Shown here: positions 8,958-18,756 of the stretch, piece by piece
Layout of the letters: every line of letters starts with the position of its first letter
Numbering within the stretch: the first letter of the stretch is position 1
Assembly (NCBI GenBank): GCA_007695125.1
Contig: REEJ01000155.1
Span: 1-42,289 of the forward strand
DNA length: 42,289 nucleotides
Source of the DNA: Trueperaceae bacterium
GTDB taxonomy: Bacteria; Deinococcota; Deinococci; Deinococcales; Trueperaceae
Direction of reading: 5' to 3'
Translations under genes and position numbers: made by a program
Notes under the pieces: generated by a model
The model's input: the letters and a program-made list of their open reading frames with translations, nothing else
The model's database searches: none
What the model was told of the DNA's origin: nothing

Positions 8958-10030
8958 TGGACAGCACGACGACGGTGGTCAAGGGCATCCAGCCGGCGAC
9001 GGTCGACCTGCGCGGGCTCCTCAAGCGTTTCGGCAAGGACGTCGTCGCCGTGAACGACGTCGACCTCTTCATCGAGCGCGGCGAGCTGCTCACGCTGCTC
9101 GGTCCGTCCGGCTGCGGCAAGACGACGATCCTGCGGCTGATCGCGGGCCTCGAGCGCCCGACGGCCGGTCAGATCCTGATCGACGACGACGACGTCTCGC
9201 GGCTGCCCGCCTACCTGCGCGACATCACGATGGTGTTCCAGTCGTACGCGCTCTTCCCCCACATGAACGTGTTCGAGAACGTCGCCTACGGCGTGCGCGT
9301 CGCCAAGCGGCCCAAGCAGGAGATCGAGGAACGCGTGCACGAGGCGCTCGCGATGGTGGGCCTCGAGGACTACGGGAAGCGCGCCACCAACGCCCTCTCG
9401 GGCGGTCAACAGCAACGCGTGGCGCTGGCGCGCGCGCTCGTGATCCGGCCGCGCGTGCTGCTGTTCGACGAGCCGCTCTCGAACCTCGACGCGAAGCTGC
9501 GCAAGCGCGTCCGCGAGGACATCCGCAGCCTGCAGCAGCGCCTGGGCATCACCAGCGTGTACGTGACGCACGACCAGGAAGAGGCGTTGGCGATCAGCGA
9601 CCGGGTCGTGGTGATGAACCAGGGCATCATCGAGCAGATCGGTTCGCCGCACGTGCTCTACACCCGGCCCGCGTCGCGCTTCGTGGCCGACTTCATCGGC
9701 TCCGCCAACTTCATCCCCGGCCACTACGACGGCCAGGCGATCGACGTGCTCGGGTACCGGCGCCCCCACGTGCAGGACATGGCGAGCGGGCCCGTCACGG
9801 TGATGGTGCGCCCGGAGGCGATCGAGTTCGCCCGCGAGGGCGAGGAGGGCGTCGAGGCGACGTACCTGAGCAGTGCCTACCTGGGGCCCGTCACCGAGTT
9901 CATCTTCGACATCGGCGGGGTCGAGGTCTTCGCGACCATCTCCGGTCTCGGCATGTCGGTCGCCGAACGCGGCGACACGGTCCGGCTGCGCTTCAACGAG
10001 GCGGGCGTGTCGCTGCTGCCGCCGGAGTAA
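8957..10030 (+). CDS. ABC transporter ATP-binding protein
   Basis: Walker A GPSGCGKTT, signature LSGGQQQRVALARAL, Walker B LLFDEPLSNLD, C-terminal TOBE-like region. Confidence 0.95.
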   Translation: MDSTTTVVKGIQPATVDLRGLLKRFGKDVVAVNDVDLFIERGELLTLLGPSGCGKTTILRLIAGLERPTAGQILIDDDDVSRLPAYLRDITMVFQSYALFPHMNVFENVAYGVRVAKRPKQEIEERVHEALAMVGLEDYGKRATNALSGGQQQRVALARALVIRPRVLLFDEPLSNLDAKLRKRVREDIRSLQQRLGITSVYVTHDQEEALAISDRVVVMNQGIIEQIGSPHVLYTRPASRFVADFIGSANFIPGHYDGQAIDVLGYRRPHVQDMASGPVTVMVRPEAIEFAREGEEGVEATYLSSAYLGPVTEFIFDIGGVEVFATISGLGMSVAERGDTVRLRFNEAGVSLLPPE

Positions 10031-10051
10031 CGGGCGCGGCCGGCAGCGCGG

Positions 10052-11155
10052 TCACGACGGCTCGACGCCTGGGGCCGACGCGCGCTCGCGGGCCGCGACC
10101 TCGCGCCGCACGATCGGCGCCACCTCGGTACCGAGCAGCTCGATCGAGCGCAACACCTGCGCGTGCGGCAGCGTGCCGAGGCCCATCTGGAAGAGCGCCC
10201 GGCGGTGTCCGAAGAGCGCGTGCTGGGCCAGGATCTTCTCGGCCACCTGCTCGGGATCGCCGACCGCCAACGAGCCGCGCGGCTCGCGCATCGCCTCGAA
10301 CTGCTCGCGCGTCATCGCCGGCCAGCCGCGCTCGCGGCCGATGCGCGTCATCACCGCGGCGTAGGGCGCGAAGGCCGTGTCGGCCGCCGCCTGCGACGTG
10401 GGCGCGACGAAGGCATGGCCGTTCACGCTCATCGGCACGAGCGCCGGGTCGAAGCCGCCGCGCAGCAGCCCCTCGCGGTGGATCTCGGCGAACGGCACGA
10501 AGCGCTCGGGCAGACCGCCGATGATGGCGAGCGCCATGGGCAGTCCCAGCATGCCGGCGCGCAGCGCCGATTGGGGTGTGCCGCCGACGCCCACCCACAC
10601 CGGCAGCGGGTCTTGCACGGGGCGCGGATGGACCTCCTGGCCGTCGAGCGGGGCACGCGTGCTGCCGCGCCACGTCACGCGTGTGCGCTCGCGCACGGCC
10701 AGCAGGAGCTCGAGCTTCTCGGTGAACAGCCGGTCGTAGTCCTCGAGCGCGTAGCCGAAGAGCGGGAAGGACTCGGTGAACGAGCCGCGGCCGGCCAGCA
10801 CCTCGGCGCGACCGTTCGACAGCAGGTCGAGGGTCGCGAAGCGCTGGAACACGCGGATCGGATCGTCGGACGACAGCACCGTCACGGCCGACGTCAGACG
10901 CAGCCGCTCGGTGCGCTCCGCGATGGCGGCGAGCACCACCTCGGGTGCCGAGACGAGGAAGTCGGCGCGATGGTGCTCGCCCACTCCGAACACGTCCAGG
11001 CCCACCTGCTCGGCGAGGACGGCCTCCTCGACGATCTGGCGCATCCGCTGACGAGGCTCGATGACGTGGCCCGTGACGGGGTCGGGGCCGTGGTCGCCGA
11101 ACGTGAAGACGCCGAGCTCGAAGGGTGCGGGTGTGTGCGTGGGCGCCGCGCTCAC
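10052..11155 (-). CDS. LLM-class flavin-dependent oxidoreductase (luciferase-like)
   Basis: [36 protein letters not shown] motifs; GTG start. Confidence 0.88.
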   Translation of the reverse strand: MSAAPTHTPAPFELGVFTFGDHGPDPVTGHVIEPRQRMRQIVEEAVLAEQVGLDVFGVGEHHRADFLVSAPEVVLAAIAERTERLRLTSAVTVLSSDDPIRVFQRFATLDLLSNGRAEVLAGRGSFTESFPLFGYALEDYDRLFTEKLELLLAVRERTRVTWRGSTRAPLDGQEVHPRPVQDPLPVWVGVGGTPQSALRAGMLGLPMALAIIGGLPERFVPFAEIHREGLLRGGFDPALVPMSVNGHAFVAPTSQAAADTAFAPYAAVMTRIGRERGWPAMTREQFEAMREPRGSLAVGDPEQVAEKILAQHALFGHRRALFQMGLGTLPHAQVLRSIELLGTEVAPIVRREVAARERASAPGVEPS

Positions 11156-11332
11156 GCTGGCTCGGCGCTGGCGCTCGGACCGGCCTGCTCGAGGGTAACG
11201 ACGATCGTGTTCGCCATGCTGGGCCTCCCGCCGCGGTTCGCGCCCTGGCGCGCCGCCTCGCCCGAGGGTACGTCGCTGCGGCCGGGGCGGTCGGTCGCCA
11301 TCGCGACCGCACTGCGCGGGCTACGCTGCGGC

Positions 11333-12100
11333 GTGCACTTCGACCTCGAACACCCCGTGCTCGTGTACGCCTGCGACATCGACGGCTGCCTCGCGGCGGC
11401 CGACCACGCGGCGTACGACCTCGTCGCCCTGCAGGCGCTGGCCGAGCGCAACCGCGCCAGCGAGGACGACCCGACCATCCCCGCGCTCACCTTCGTGACC
11501 GGGCGACCGCACGCCTACGTCGACGCCCTCATGCAGGCCCTCGACGTGCGGCTGCCGGCGTCGTTCGAGAACGGCGTCGGGCTCGCCACCCGGCACCCGT
11601 ACGAGGCCTGGTTGATCGACGAGGTGGAAGCGGCGAGGGGCGCGATGGACGAGGCTCGCTCGCTGCTCGAGGCGCACGACGAGGTCGTCCTGCAGTTCGG
11701 CAAGGTGGCCTCGCTCAGCGTGTTCGACGCCACCGGCGAACGCGACGTCCCCGCGCTGGCCGCCTTCCTGCGCGCGTTCGTCGCGGAGCGGTCGCTCGGC
11801 GTCGACGTCGACCCCTCGACGGACTGCGTGAACCTGCTGCTCCCCGGCATCGACAAGGCGGTCGGCTTCGCAGCGCTGTGCGAAACGCTCGACCTGCCCG
11901 AGGTGGCCGTGGCCGGGATCGGCGACAGCGTCGGTGACGTGGCGTGGCTGCGGCGCTGCGGCGTCAGCCTCGCGCCCGCGGGCGCGGTCGCGGAGGTGAA
12001 GGCCGTCGTCAGCGCGGTCTCGGCGCATCACGACGTCGCGGCCGCCCTGGAGGGGTACGACGCGCTCATCGCGGCCAACCGGGTGCTTGCAGCGCGGTAG
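11333..12100 (+). CDS. HAD-superfamily (Cof-like) phosphatase
   Basis: ACDIDGCLAAAD motif I, TGRP motif, GIGDSVGDVAWL motif IV; GTG start 5 nt after TACGCT box. Confidence 0.7.
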   Translation: MHFDLEHPVLVYACDIDGCLAAADHAAYDLVALQALAERNRASEDDPTIPALTFVTGRPHAYVDALMQALDVRLPASFENGVGLATRHPYEAWLIDEVEAARGAMDEARSLLEAHDEVVLQFGKVASLSVFDATGERDVPALAAFLRAFVAERSLGVDVDPSTDCVNLLLPGIDKAVGFAALCETLDLPEVAVAGIGDSVGDVAWLRRCGVSLAPAGAVAEVKAVVSAVSAHHDVAAALEGYDALIAANRVLAAR

Positions 12101-12110
12101 GATCGCCACG

Positions 12111-13073
12111 ATGATCGGACCACTCACGGGCAAGGTCGCGCTCGTCGCCGGCGCCACCCGCGGCGCCGGGCGTGGCATCGCGGTGGCGCTGGGCGAGGCG
12201 GGTGCGACGGTGTACTGCACCGGCCGCAGCTCGCGCACCACGCCGCGCCCGCAGCGCCCGGACGACGCGAGCCCGTTCGAGCTGCGCGGTCGCCCCGAGA
12301 CGATCGAGGAGACCGCCGAGCTGGTCGAGGCCGCCGGCGGCACCGGCATTGCGGTGCGGATCGACCACACCGACGAGATCCAGGTCGAGGCCTTGCTGGC
12401 CCGCATCGAGCGCGACGGCGGCCGCCTCGACGTGCTGGTCAACGACGTGTGGGGCGGCGACGCGCTGACCGAGTGGGGCGTGCCGTTCTGGGAGCTCGAC
12501 CTCGCCAAGGCACGCACCATGCTCGAGCGCGGCCTGCTGTCGCACCTGATCACGGCGCGCCACGCGGCGGGGCTCATGGTGGGTGCCGGGAGCGGGCTGG
12601 TGGTCGAGATCACCGACGGAGAGCGGCTCGATTACCGTGGCACGCTCTTCTACGACATGGTCAAGACCAGCGTGATCCGCGCCGCGTTCGCGATGTCCGA
12701 GGAACTGCGGCCGCACGGCGTGGCGGCCCTGGCGCTCACGCCAGGGTTCCTGCGCTCCGAGGCGATGCTCGAGCACTTCGGCGTCAGCGAGGCCACCTGG
12801 CGCGACGCCGTGGCGATCGACCTCAACTTCGTCCACTCCGAGACGCCGCGCTTCGTCGGGCGCGCCGTGGCAGCGCTGGCCGCCGACCCGGACGTGATGG
12901 AGCGCAGCGGCCGCGTGTGGTCGTCGTGGACGCTGGCGCGCGACTACGGCTTCAGCGACGTCGATGGCGCCCGACCCGACTGGGGCACGCATGCCGATCG
13001 CCAACCGTTCGGGCGCGCCGCGCGCGCCGCGCATCGGCGCTTCCTGCGTGCCTTCGAGCGCGACGACGCCTGA
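12111..13073 (+). CDS. SDR-family oxidoreductase
   Basis: GATRGAGRGIAVALGEAGATVY cofactor motif and YDMVK (YxxxK) catalytic motif. Confidence 0.9.
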   Translation: MIGPLTGKVALVAGATRGAGRGIAVALGEAGATVYCTGRSSRTTPRPQRPDDASPFELRGRPETIEETAELVEAAGGTGIAVRIDHTDEIQVEALLARIERDGGRLDVLVNDVWGGDALTEWGVPFWELDLAKARTMLERGLLSHLITARHAAGLMVGAGSGLVVEITDGERLDYRGTLFYDMVKTSVIRAAFAMSEELRPHGVAALALTPGFLRSEAMLEHFGVSEATWRDAVAIDLNFVHSETPRFVGRAVAALAADPDVMERSGRVWSSWTLARDYGFSDVDGARPDWGTHADRQPFGRAARAAHRRFLRAFERDDA

Positions 13074-13152
13074 GCATGCCCGCCCCGGTGACCACGGTAG
13101 GCTCGGTCAGCGCCGCGGTGCGCGGGCGCCGCCCGGCAGCGGCCACCTTGCC

Positions 13153-13938
13153 ATGACCCACGCCCCCTACGTCACCCACTTGCTCGCTTTGGCGACGCGC
13201 ACCCGAGACCCGCTCCGTCTCGCGGTCACGTTGCGTGTGCAGTACCCGGAGTGGGGTGCGCGAGCGACCTACGCCGCATACGGCCTGCGCGACCTGCTCG
13301 ACCACCTCGGCTGGCCGCTCGACACCTCGCTGCCGCAGCGCTTCGAGGCGTTCGCGCAGGAACTCGCCGACGCCCACCCCGAACCGTTGTGGGCGCTGCG
13401 GCGTAGCCAGATGCGGCAGCTGGTGTCGCTGATCGAGCGTCCGCAGCCGCTCACGCTGCGCCAGCGCCGCGGAGCTCCCGGGGTCGATGGGGCGTTGGCG
13501 CCCTTGCTCGTCGCCTGTGCCGATCGCGGCTTGACCCTCGCCGACGTCCGCCATGCGCTCGGGATCGAGCTCGGACTGTCGCGCTCGGGGCTCGTCGGCG
13601 TAGGCGGCGCGGCCGTCGCCGACGACCCGGGCGGGCCCGACGTGGCCGGGCCCGGCGTGGCGGGTCTGACGGATCTGGTCGCGGCGCTGGCACCCTGGCG
13701 TGCGGAGGTGGGTGGCCTCGAGCTCGGGCACTACGTCGACGTGTTGCGCCGCAGCGATCGCGAGTTCCACCCCGACGTCCTGCGGGCGGCGACCCTACGC
13801 GACCTGGCGGCCCTCGGCCGCGCCTCGATGCCCAGCCCCGAGCAGCGCCTGGAGGCGAGCCTCGCCGAGTTGGTCGAGCACGACGACGACGAGGACGCCT
13901 TCGTGGTGCCGGCGCGCAGCGGGGCGATGCAGGCATGA
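13153..13938 (+). CDS. Hypothetical protein
   Basis: Intact ORF with codon bias matching neighbours; no family recognised. Confidence 0.7.
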   Translation: MTHAPYVTHLLALATRTRDPLRLAVTLRVQYPEWGARATYAAYGLRDLLDHLGWPLDTSLPQRFEAFAQELADAHPEPLWALRRSQMRQLVSLIERPQPLTLRQRRGAPGVDGALAPLLVACADRGLTLADVRHALGIELGLSRSGLVGVGGAAVADDPGGPDVAGPGVAGLTDLVAALAPWRAEVGGLELGHYVDVLRRSDREFHPDVLRAATLRDLAALGRASMPSPEQRLEASLAELVEHDDDEDAFVVPARSGAMQA

Positions 13939-14330
13939 CGCGGCTGCTGCCCTCGTTCGCCGACCTCATGCTGCTGCCGACGCTCGTCGACCCCGACGCC
14001 GAGGTGCGGCTCGAGCACGATCGGATCGTGGTCAGGAGCGCGCAGCAGGCGCTCATGCGGCAGACGCTCGCGGTCTACCCACACGTCGCCGCGCGGGTTC
14101 GCGGGGACGACGAACTGGTGCTCGAACCGCTCGTGCCTGCTCGGGCCCGCGTGGTCCTGGTGTGGCCCGGGGGTGAGACGGTGGGCGTCACGGTGTGGCC
14201 CAACGGCTTCGTGTCGATCAGGCGCGCCGACGCCACGCTCGACGCGTCGCTGGAAGGCGACGGCGTGACGCTGGTGGAGTGCCCGGACGGCGAGACGCTG
14301 GCCGATGCCCTCGCCCGGCTCGAGACGTGA
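13935..14330 (+). CDS. Hypothetical protein, 131 aa
   Basis: ATGA 4-bp overlap with the preceding hypothetical gene; no family recognised. Confidence 0.65.
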   Translation: MTRLLPSFADLMLLPTLVDPDAEVRLEHDRIVVRSAQQALMRQTLAVYPHVAARVRGDDELVLEPLVPARARVVLVWPGGETVGVTVWPNGFVSIRRADATLDASLEGDGVTLVECPDGETLADALARLET

Positions 14331-14341
14331 CGCTGCCGGTT

Positions 14342-14389
14342 CGGCGCCGCGGTTGGAGCCACGGTCGGCGCCGCGGTCGGAGCCACGGT
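14342..14389. repeat. Two tandem copies of a 24-bp unit
   Basis: CGGCGCCGCGGTTGGAGCCACGGT then CGGCGCCGCGGTCGGAGCCACGGT (1 mismatch). Confidence 0.95.
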
Positions 14390-14391
14390 GC

Positions 14392-14604
14392 TCAGGGTTC
14401 GGCGGCGAGCTGCTCCTCGTCGGCTTCCGCCTCACGGAGCCGGAACAGCACCTCCTCGTGCTCGAGCGTCCACGGTTCGTCGCGTTCGACCGCGTCGAGG
14501 CATGCGCCGCAGACGAGGCCGAGCACCTCGGCGGGACGTTCGTGGCAGAGCTCGCACAGGCCTTCTTCAGAGATCGCTGGTGTGAGACCGACGTCGCTGT
14601 CCAT
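14392..14604 (-). CDS. Small zinc-ribbon-like protein (two CxxC), 70 aa
   Basis: CELCHERPAEVLGLVCGACLDAV; SD aaggagg 5 nt before the ATG at 14604 (track ORF starts upstream at 14619). Confidence 0.7.
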   Translation of the reverse strand: MDSDVGLTPAISEEGLCELCHERPAEVLGLVCGACLDAVERDEPWTLEHEEVLFRLREAEADEEQLAAEP

Positions 14605-14635
14605 GTGCGCCTCCTTCACTCCAGCCTAGGGCATC

Positions 14636-14647
14636 GCGACCGGTCGC
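14636..14647. promoter_or_regulatory. 12-bp perfect palindrome in divergent promoter region
   Basis: GCGACCGGTCGC between divergent genes at 14604(-) and 14703(+). Confidence 0.45.
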
Positions 14648-14702
14648 ACGGTCGACGCGCCGACGCGTGTGAGCAGCGTGGTCGGGGACGGTACCCTGGC
14701 GC

Positions 14703-15968
14703 GTGAGCCGACCACAGCGCCTCGCGTTCTGGACCCTGTGCGGCGCGATGGGTCTGGTGACGCTGACGCTCGCGACGGTCGCCACGGCGGTGCCGTTGTA
14801 CGCCGTGGCGCTCGGCCTCGACGCCGCCACCGTCGGCCTCCTGGTGGCGCTCCCGAACGTGTTCCCCGTGCTCCTCGCGGTGCCCGCCGGCCGAGCCGTC
14901 GACGGGAAGGGGGCGCTGCGCTGGATGCTGGTCGGGAGCCTCGGTCTGGTGAGCGCTCCGCTGATCGTCGCCACGGTCGGCGGTACCGGCGCGCTGGTGG
15001 CCAGCCAGCTGCTGCTCGGGCTGTTCCACGTGTTCCTGACGCTGGCCTCGCAGGCGTTCGTGGCGGCGCTCGGCACGCGAGCGAGCTTCGAGCGCGACTT
15101 CGCGTGGTACTCCACCTCGCTCGCAGCCGGGCGGCTCGGTGGGCCGCTGCTGGCAGGGGTGATGATCGACGCCGCCGGGTTCCGGCCGGCGTTCGCGGTC
15201 GTGACCGGCGCCCTGGTGATCAGCACGGTCCTGGTCGCGACGTTGCGACGGTGGCGACCCGAGCCTGACACGACCGTGGCCACGCCACGCCAGGCCCGCG
15301 ACGAGGCGGCGGCCGGCAGCCCGCCCACCGACGCTCCACGGCCCACCGCCGCTCCGCCGCCCGCCGGCTCGCGCGCGTTGCTCGGCAACGTCGGGCTCCA
15401 GCTGGCGGTGCTGTCGAGCGCCGGGGTGTTCGTCGCCATCGCGGTCAGGCAGGCGTTCCTGCCCGTGTACCTGAGCGAGCTGTCGTACAGCGCCACCAGC
15501 ATCGGCGCGCTCCTGAGCCTCGGTGGGCTGGCCGCCGTGCTGGTGCGGCCGATCATGCCGCTGCTGTCGCGCACGATGGGCGGTCCGGCGCGAACGCTCG
15601 TGGTCGCCATGTCGGCCGTCGCGATCGGCGTGGGGCTGACGGGGCTCGTCTCCTCGTACGGCGTCATCGCGCTGCTCACCGTGACCGCCGGCCTCGGCGC
15701 AGGCGTCGGCTTGCCGCTGTCGATCGTGACCGTGGCGTCGCACGTCGATCCGCGCAGCCGCGGCCTGGCCCTCGGGATCCGGCTCTCGCTCAACCGGGTG
15801 GCGCAACTGGTCGCACCCGTCGCCATCGGTGCGGTGGTGGCGGCATCGGGCTTCGCGCTCGGCTTCGCCCTCGCCGGCGGCGCGTTGGCCGCCCTGGCGC
15901 TCCTGGCGGCGGCGCGGGTCGGAGCGTTCGAGGCTGCCGCGTTGGACGGTGAGCGACCGATGCCATAG
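14703..15968 (+). CDS. MFS transporter
   Basis: 12-TM-like hydrophobic pattern; GTG start 5 nt after TACCCT box. Confidence 0.85.
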   Translation: MSRPQRLAFWTLCGAMGLVTLTLATVATAVPLYAVALGLDAATVGLLVALPNVFPVLLAVPAGRAVDGKGALRWMLVGSLGLVSAPLIVATVGGTGALVASQLLLGLFHVFLTLASQAFVAALGTRASFERDFAWYSTSLAAGRLGGPLLAGVMIDAAGFRPAFAVVTGALVISTVLVATLRRWRPEPDTTVATPRQARDEAAAGSPPTDAPRPTAAPPPAGSRALLGNVGLQLAVLSSAGVFVAIAVRQAFLPVYLSELSYSATSIGALLSLGGLAAVLVRPIMPLLSRTMGGPARTLVVAMSAVAIGVGLTGLVSSYGVIALLTVTAGLGAGVGLPLSIVTVASHVDPRSRGLALGIRLSLNRVAQLVAPVAIGAVVAASGFALGFALAGGALAALALLAAARVGAFEAAALDGERPMP

Positions 15969-15979
15969 CATGGTTGGCC

Positions 15980-16063
15980 ATGGCATGGACGCTGCTGATC
16001 ATCGCCGCGCTCTTCGAGGCGGCGTGGGCCGTCGGCCTGCGGCTGAGCGGCGGGACGCTGTGA
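15980..16063 (+). pseudogene. Truncated SMR-family (SugE/Gdx-like) exporter, N-terminal 27 codons only
   Basis: Translation MAWTLLIIAALFEAAWAVGLRLSGGTL* matches the SugE-type TM1 signature (xxIAGLFEVxWAVGLKY); no continuation in any frame downstream. Confidence 0.75.
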
Positions 16064-18525
16064 CCGCCCGCACCGTTCGGCGCGACGACGACGCGAGCCG
16101 CGCGCTGGCGGCGTGGTCGCGCGACGTCGAACGCGTCGGCGGAACGGCTCCGATCGACGCCTTCGTCGCCGCACGCGCACGAGCGCGGCGGCTCGGTGCC
16201 CACGTGGTGCACGACGCAGTCGGCGAGCGTGTCGAGTTCGGCTTCTGGGCGCACGATCTGGACGACCGGCGCGTGCCGGACGAGCGCGTGCGGCTCGAAC
16301 TCCACATCCCGCAGGGCGCGGTCGATCCGTCGGCACCGCCGTCGCTCGCGCGCTTCACCCGCGTGCGACTGCCGCTCGAGCGCGACGGCGGCTTCTTCTG
16401 GGTGGCCGTGCGGGGCGTGCCGATCGGCACGCGCTCGCGCCTGGGCGCCCTCTACGCGTTGGCCTACGCCGACGAGCACGGCACCTGGACGACCCGGCCG
16501 GACCCGCTCGGCGCGTCGTACCCGTTCGGCGCCTTCGCGCCGGCCGAGGTCTACGATGTCGCCGCGATGCACGAGGGGCGCGCCGACCTGGGCACCTTCG
16601 AGAGCCTGGCGGCGGGCCCGCAGGCGACGGCAGGCGACGCCGTACCGCGCTTCCCGGCGCCGACCAACGTGCTCCAGCTCCACGTCGCCAGCGCCACGAA
16701 GGGGGGCACCATCGCCGACCTCACGCGCGTGGTGCGGCGCGTGGCCGAGAAGGTCGTCGCCGGCGCCGAGCTCACGCCCTTCGAGCGCTGCTTCAGCGAG
16801 TACGACGCCGTCCAGCCGCTGCCGCTCGAGCCGACGATCGAGCGCGAGGCCGGTCAGCGGCCGTGGTCGCCCCTGGCCGGGCGCGGCGTCGCGGTCGACG
16901 CCGACGCCGACACCGGGGTCGAGGTCGACGTGGCGCTGCGTCGGCCCGACGTTCGCGACTGGGGGTACGACGTCGCGTTCGTCGGCATGGGAGCGACCAA
17001 CCCCGCCCTGCTCGCGAGTGGGCGGCCCGACGAACTGGTCGACCTGGCGGTCGCGCTGCACACCTTCCCGGTCCGGCCGATGATGCTGATCCTCGACCTG
17101 GTGTACGGCCACGCCGACGACCAGTCGCTCTCGATCCTCGCGCCGGCGTTCTTCCGGGGTCCGAACATGTACGGCCAGGACGTGAACCAACAGCACCCGG
17201 TGGTGCGCGCGATCATGCTCGAGTTGCAGCGCCGGCGCGTGAACGTGGGAGCCGACGGCATCCGCGTCGACGGCGCCCAGGACCTCAAGACGTTCGATCC
17301 CGTGAGCGGCACGCTGGCGCACGACGACGACTACCTGCTCGAGATGGGTGAGCTCGTCCAGGAGGTCGGGGGCGTGCGCTACCGCCCGTTCTGCATCTTC
17401 GAGGACGGCCGGCCCTGGCCGCGCGAGGACTGGCCCACCGCCAGCACGTATCGGGAGGTCACCGAGCGCCAACCGCACGCCTACCAGTGGGGTCCGCTGA
17501 CCTTCGCCCACAACACCCCGGCGCTGCGCGGTTTCTGGTGGGACCGCTGGTGGCGGGTGGAGGAGATCCTCGCGATCGGCGACCGCTGGGTGTCGGGCTG
17601 CGCCAACCACGACACCGTGCGCCGCGGCACGCAGCTCGATCCGGCCGGGCCGATCAACCACCGCCTCGGCGATACGCTGCCCGACGTCTTGCGGCGGGCG
17701 TACGACCACCCGGCGGGGACGCTCTTGACGTACGTCGCCTTCCCAGGCCTGCCGATGGACTTCCTCAACGCCGTCGCGCGCGCGCCGTGGGGCTTCGTCC
17801 GCGATACCGACGACCGTTACGCGGTGAAGGTCGCCGCCGAGGAGGCCGGCTTCCTCGCGTGGCAGGTGACGCCCGAGGGCTTCGCGGCCGCCGACGCCTT
17901 CGTGCACCTGAAGGCGCTCGGGTTCGACGACCTGGCCGCGCTTCGGCGCGCCTTCCGGGCGCTCGAGGCCGAGGTCGCCGGCGGTGCCGATCTGATGGCG
18001 GTGGCCGGGCGCGTCGCCCCGCTGCTCCCCGCCGCGCTCGGCGAGCGCCCCGGCGTCGACGACCTCAAGCGCGTCGCCGCCGCCTTCATGGCCGACGCCG
18101 CCGCGTGGTGCAACGTCGAGCGGCACGCCGCGCGCATCGACGCGACGGCCGCGACGTTCGCGGCGCGCGTGCGGGCGCTCCGGCGGTCGCGGCCGTGGCT
18201 GGCCGCGGCGCTGCGGGCCGGCGAGTCGTGCCGGCTGCACGACCCACCACCGCCGGATCACCGACCGGGCAGGGTCGATGCCGCCAGCGAGGCACTGCGC
18301 CCCGCCAGCACCCGTGTCGACGCGCTCAGGATCGCCCCGGCGGGCGGCGAGCGGCTGTGGCTCGTCGCCAACCTCGAGGGCGAGGCGATCGACGTCGACC
18401 TCGGCGCGGCTCCCGAGGGCGGGCCCTGGCGCGTGCTGCTCGCCTCGCCCGGGGCCGTCGTCGACGAGACGATCACGAGCGCGCGACTGCCCGACGGGGA
18501 AGGCGTGGTCCTGGTCGCGGGCTGA
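16060..18525 (+). CDS. GH13-like glycoside hydrolase, candidate glucosylglycerol hydrolase-like
   Basis: 821 aa; alpha-amylase-type motif GIRVDGAQD, later CANHDTVRRG; GTG start overlaps the stop of the SMR remnant (GTGA). Confidence 0.6.
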   Translation: MTARTVRRDDDASRALAAWSRDVERVGGTAPIDAFVAARARARRLGAHVVHDAVGERVEFGFWAHDLDDRRVPDERVRLELHIPQGAVDPSAPPSLARFTRVRLPLERDGGFFWVAVRGVPIGTRSRLGALYALAYADEHGTWTTRPDPLGASYPFGAFAPAEVYDVAAMHEGRADLGTFESLAAGPQATAGDAVPRFPAPTNVLQLHVASATKGGTIADLTRVVRRVAEKVVAGAELTPFERCFSEYDAVQPLPLEPTIEREAGQRPWSPLAGRGVAVDADADTGVEVDVALRRPDVRDWGYDVAFVGMGATNPALLASGRPDELVDLAVALHTFPVRPMMLILDLVYGHADDQSLSILAPAFFRGPNMYGQDVNQQHPVVRAIMLELQRRRVNVGADGIRVDGAQDLKTFDPVSGTLAHDDDYLLEMGELVQEVGGVRYRPFCIFEDGRPWPREDWPTASTYREVTERQPHAYQWGPLTFAHNTPALRGFWWDRWWRVEEILAIGDRWVSGCANHDTVRRGTQLDPAGPINHRLGDTLPDVLRRAYDHPAGTLLTYVAFPGLPMDFLNAVARAPWGFVRDTDDRYAVKVAAEEAGFLAWQVTPEGFAAADAFVHLKALGFDDLAALRRAFRALEAEVAGGADLMAVAGRVAPLLPAALGERPGVDDLKRVAAAFMADAAAWCNVERHAARIDATAATFAARVRALRRSRPWLAAALRAGESCRLHDPPPPDHRPGRVDAASEALRPASTRVDALRIAPAGGERLWLVANLEGEAIDVDLGAAPEGGPWRVLLASPGAVVDETITSARLPDGEGVVLVAG

Positions 18526-18674
18526 GCGCGACGCGGTGCCCCCGCGCTCCGTCCGCACCCGGATCGTTTCGCGGTCGGGCGGTCGGATCGCCGGGTACAC
18601 ACGTCCCGAACGGCTGTCGGAGAAGGGCCGACGCGTGTAGTAGGCCCCGAGACCTACGCTAGAGACACGCTGTA

Positions 18675-18744
18675 CGGGTCGCGCGGCGTGCGCACCCGGC
18701 GCCCTCTCGGGCGCGCGCACGCCCCGCGACCCGGCCTTGGCCGG
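18675..18744 (+). promoter_or_regulatory. Highly structured 5' leader of nifJ
   Basis: Stacked arms: 9 bp (18675-18683/18725-18733), 9 bp (18685-18693/18715-18723), 6 bp (18699-18704/18709-18714); then CCGGCCTTGGCCGG at 18731-18744. Confidence 0.65.
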
Positions 18745-18756
18745 AAGGGGTCCAGC

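Noticed and set aside
10163-11332. Upstream extension of the HAD phosphatase ORF
   Set aside because: Overlaps the antisense LLM oxidoreductase for about 1 kb; GTG 11333 with TACGCT box and start of HAD homology is a better start.
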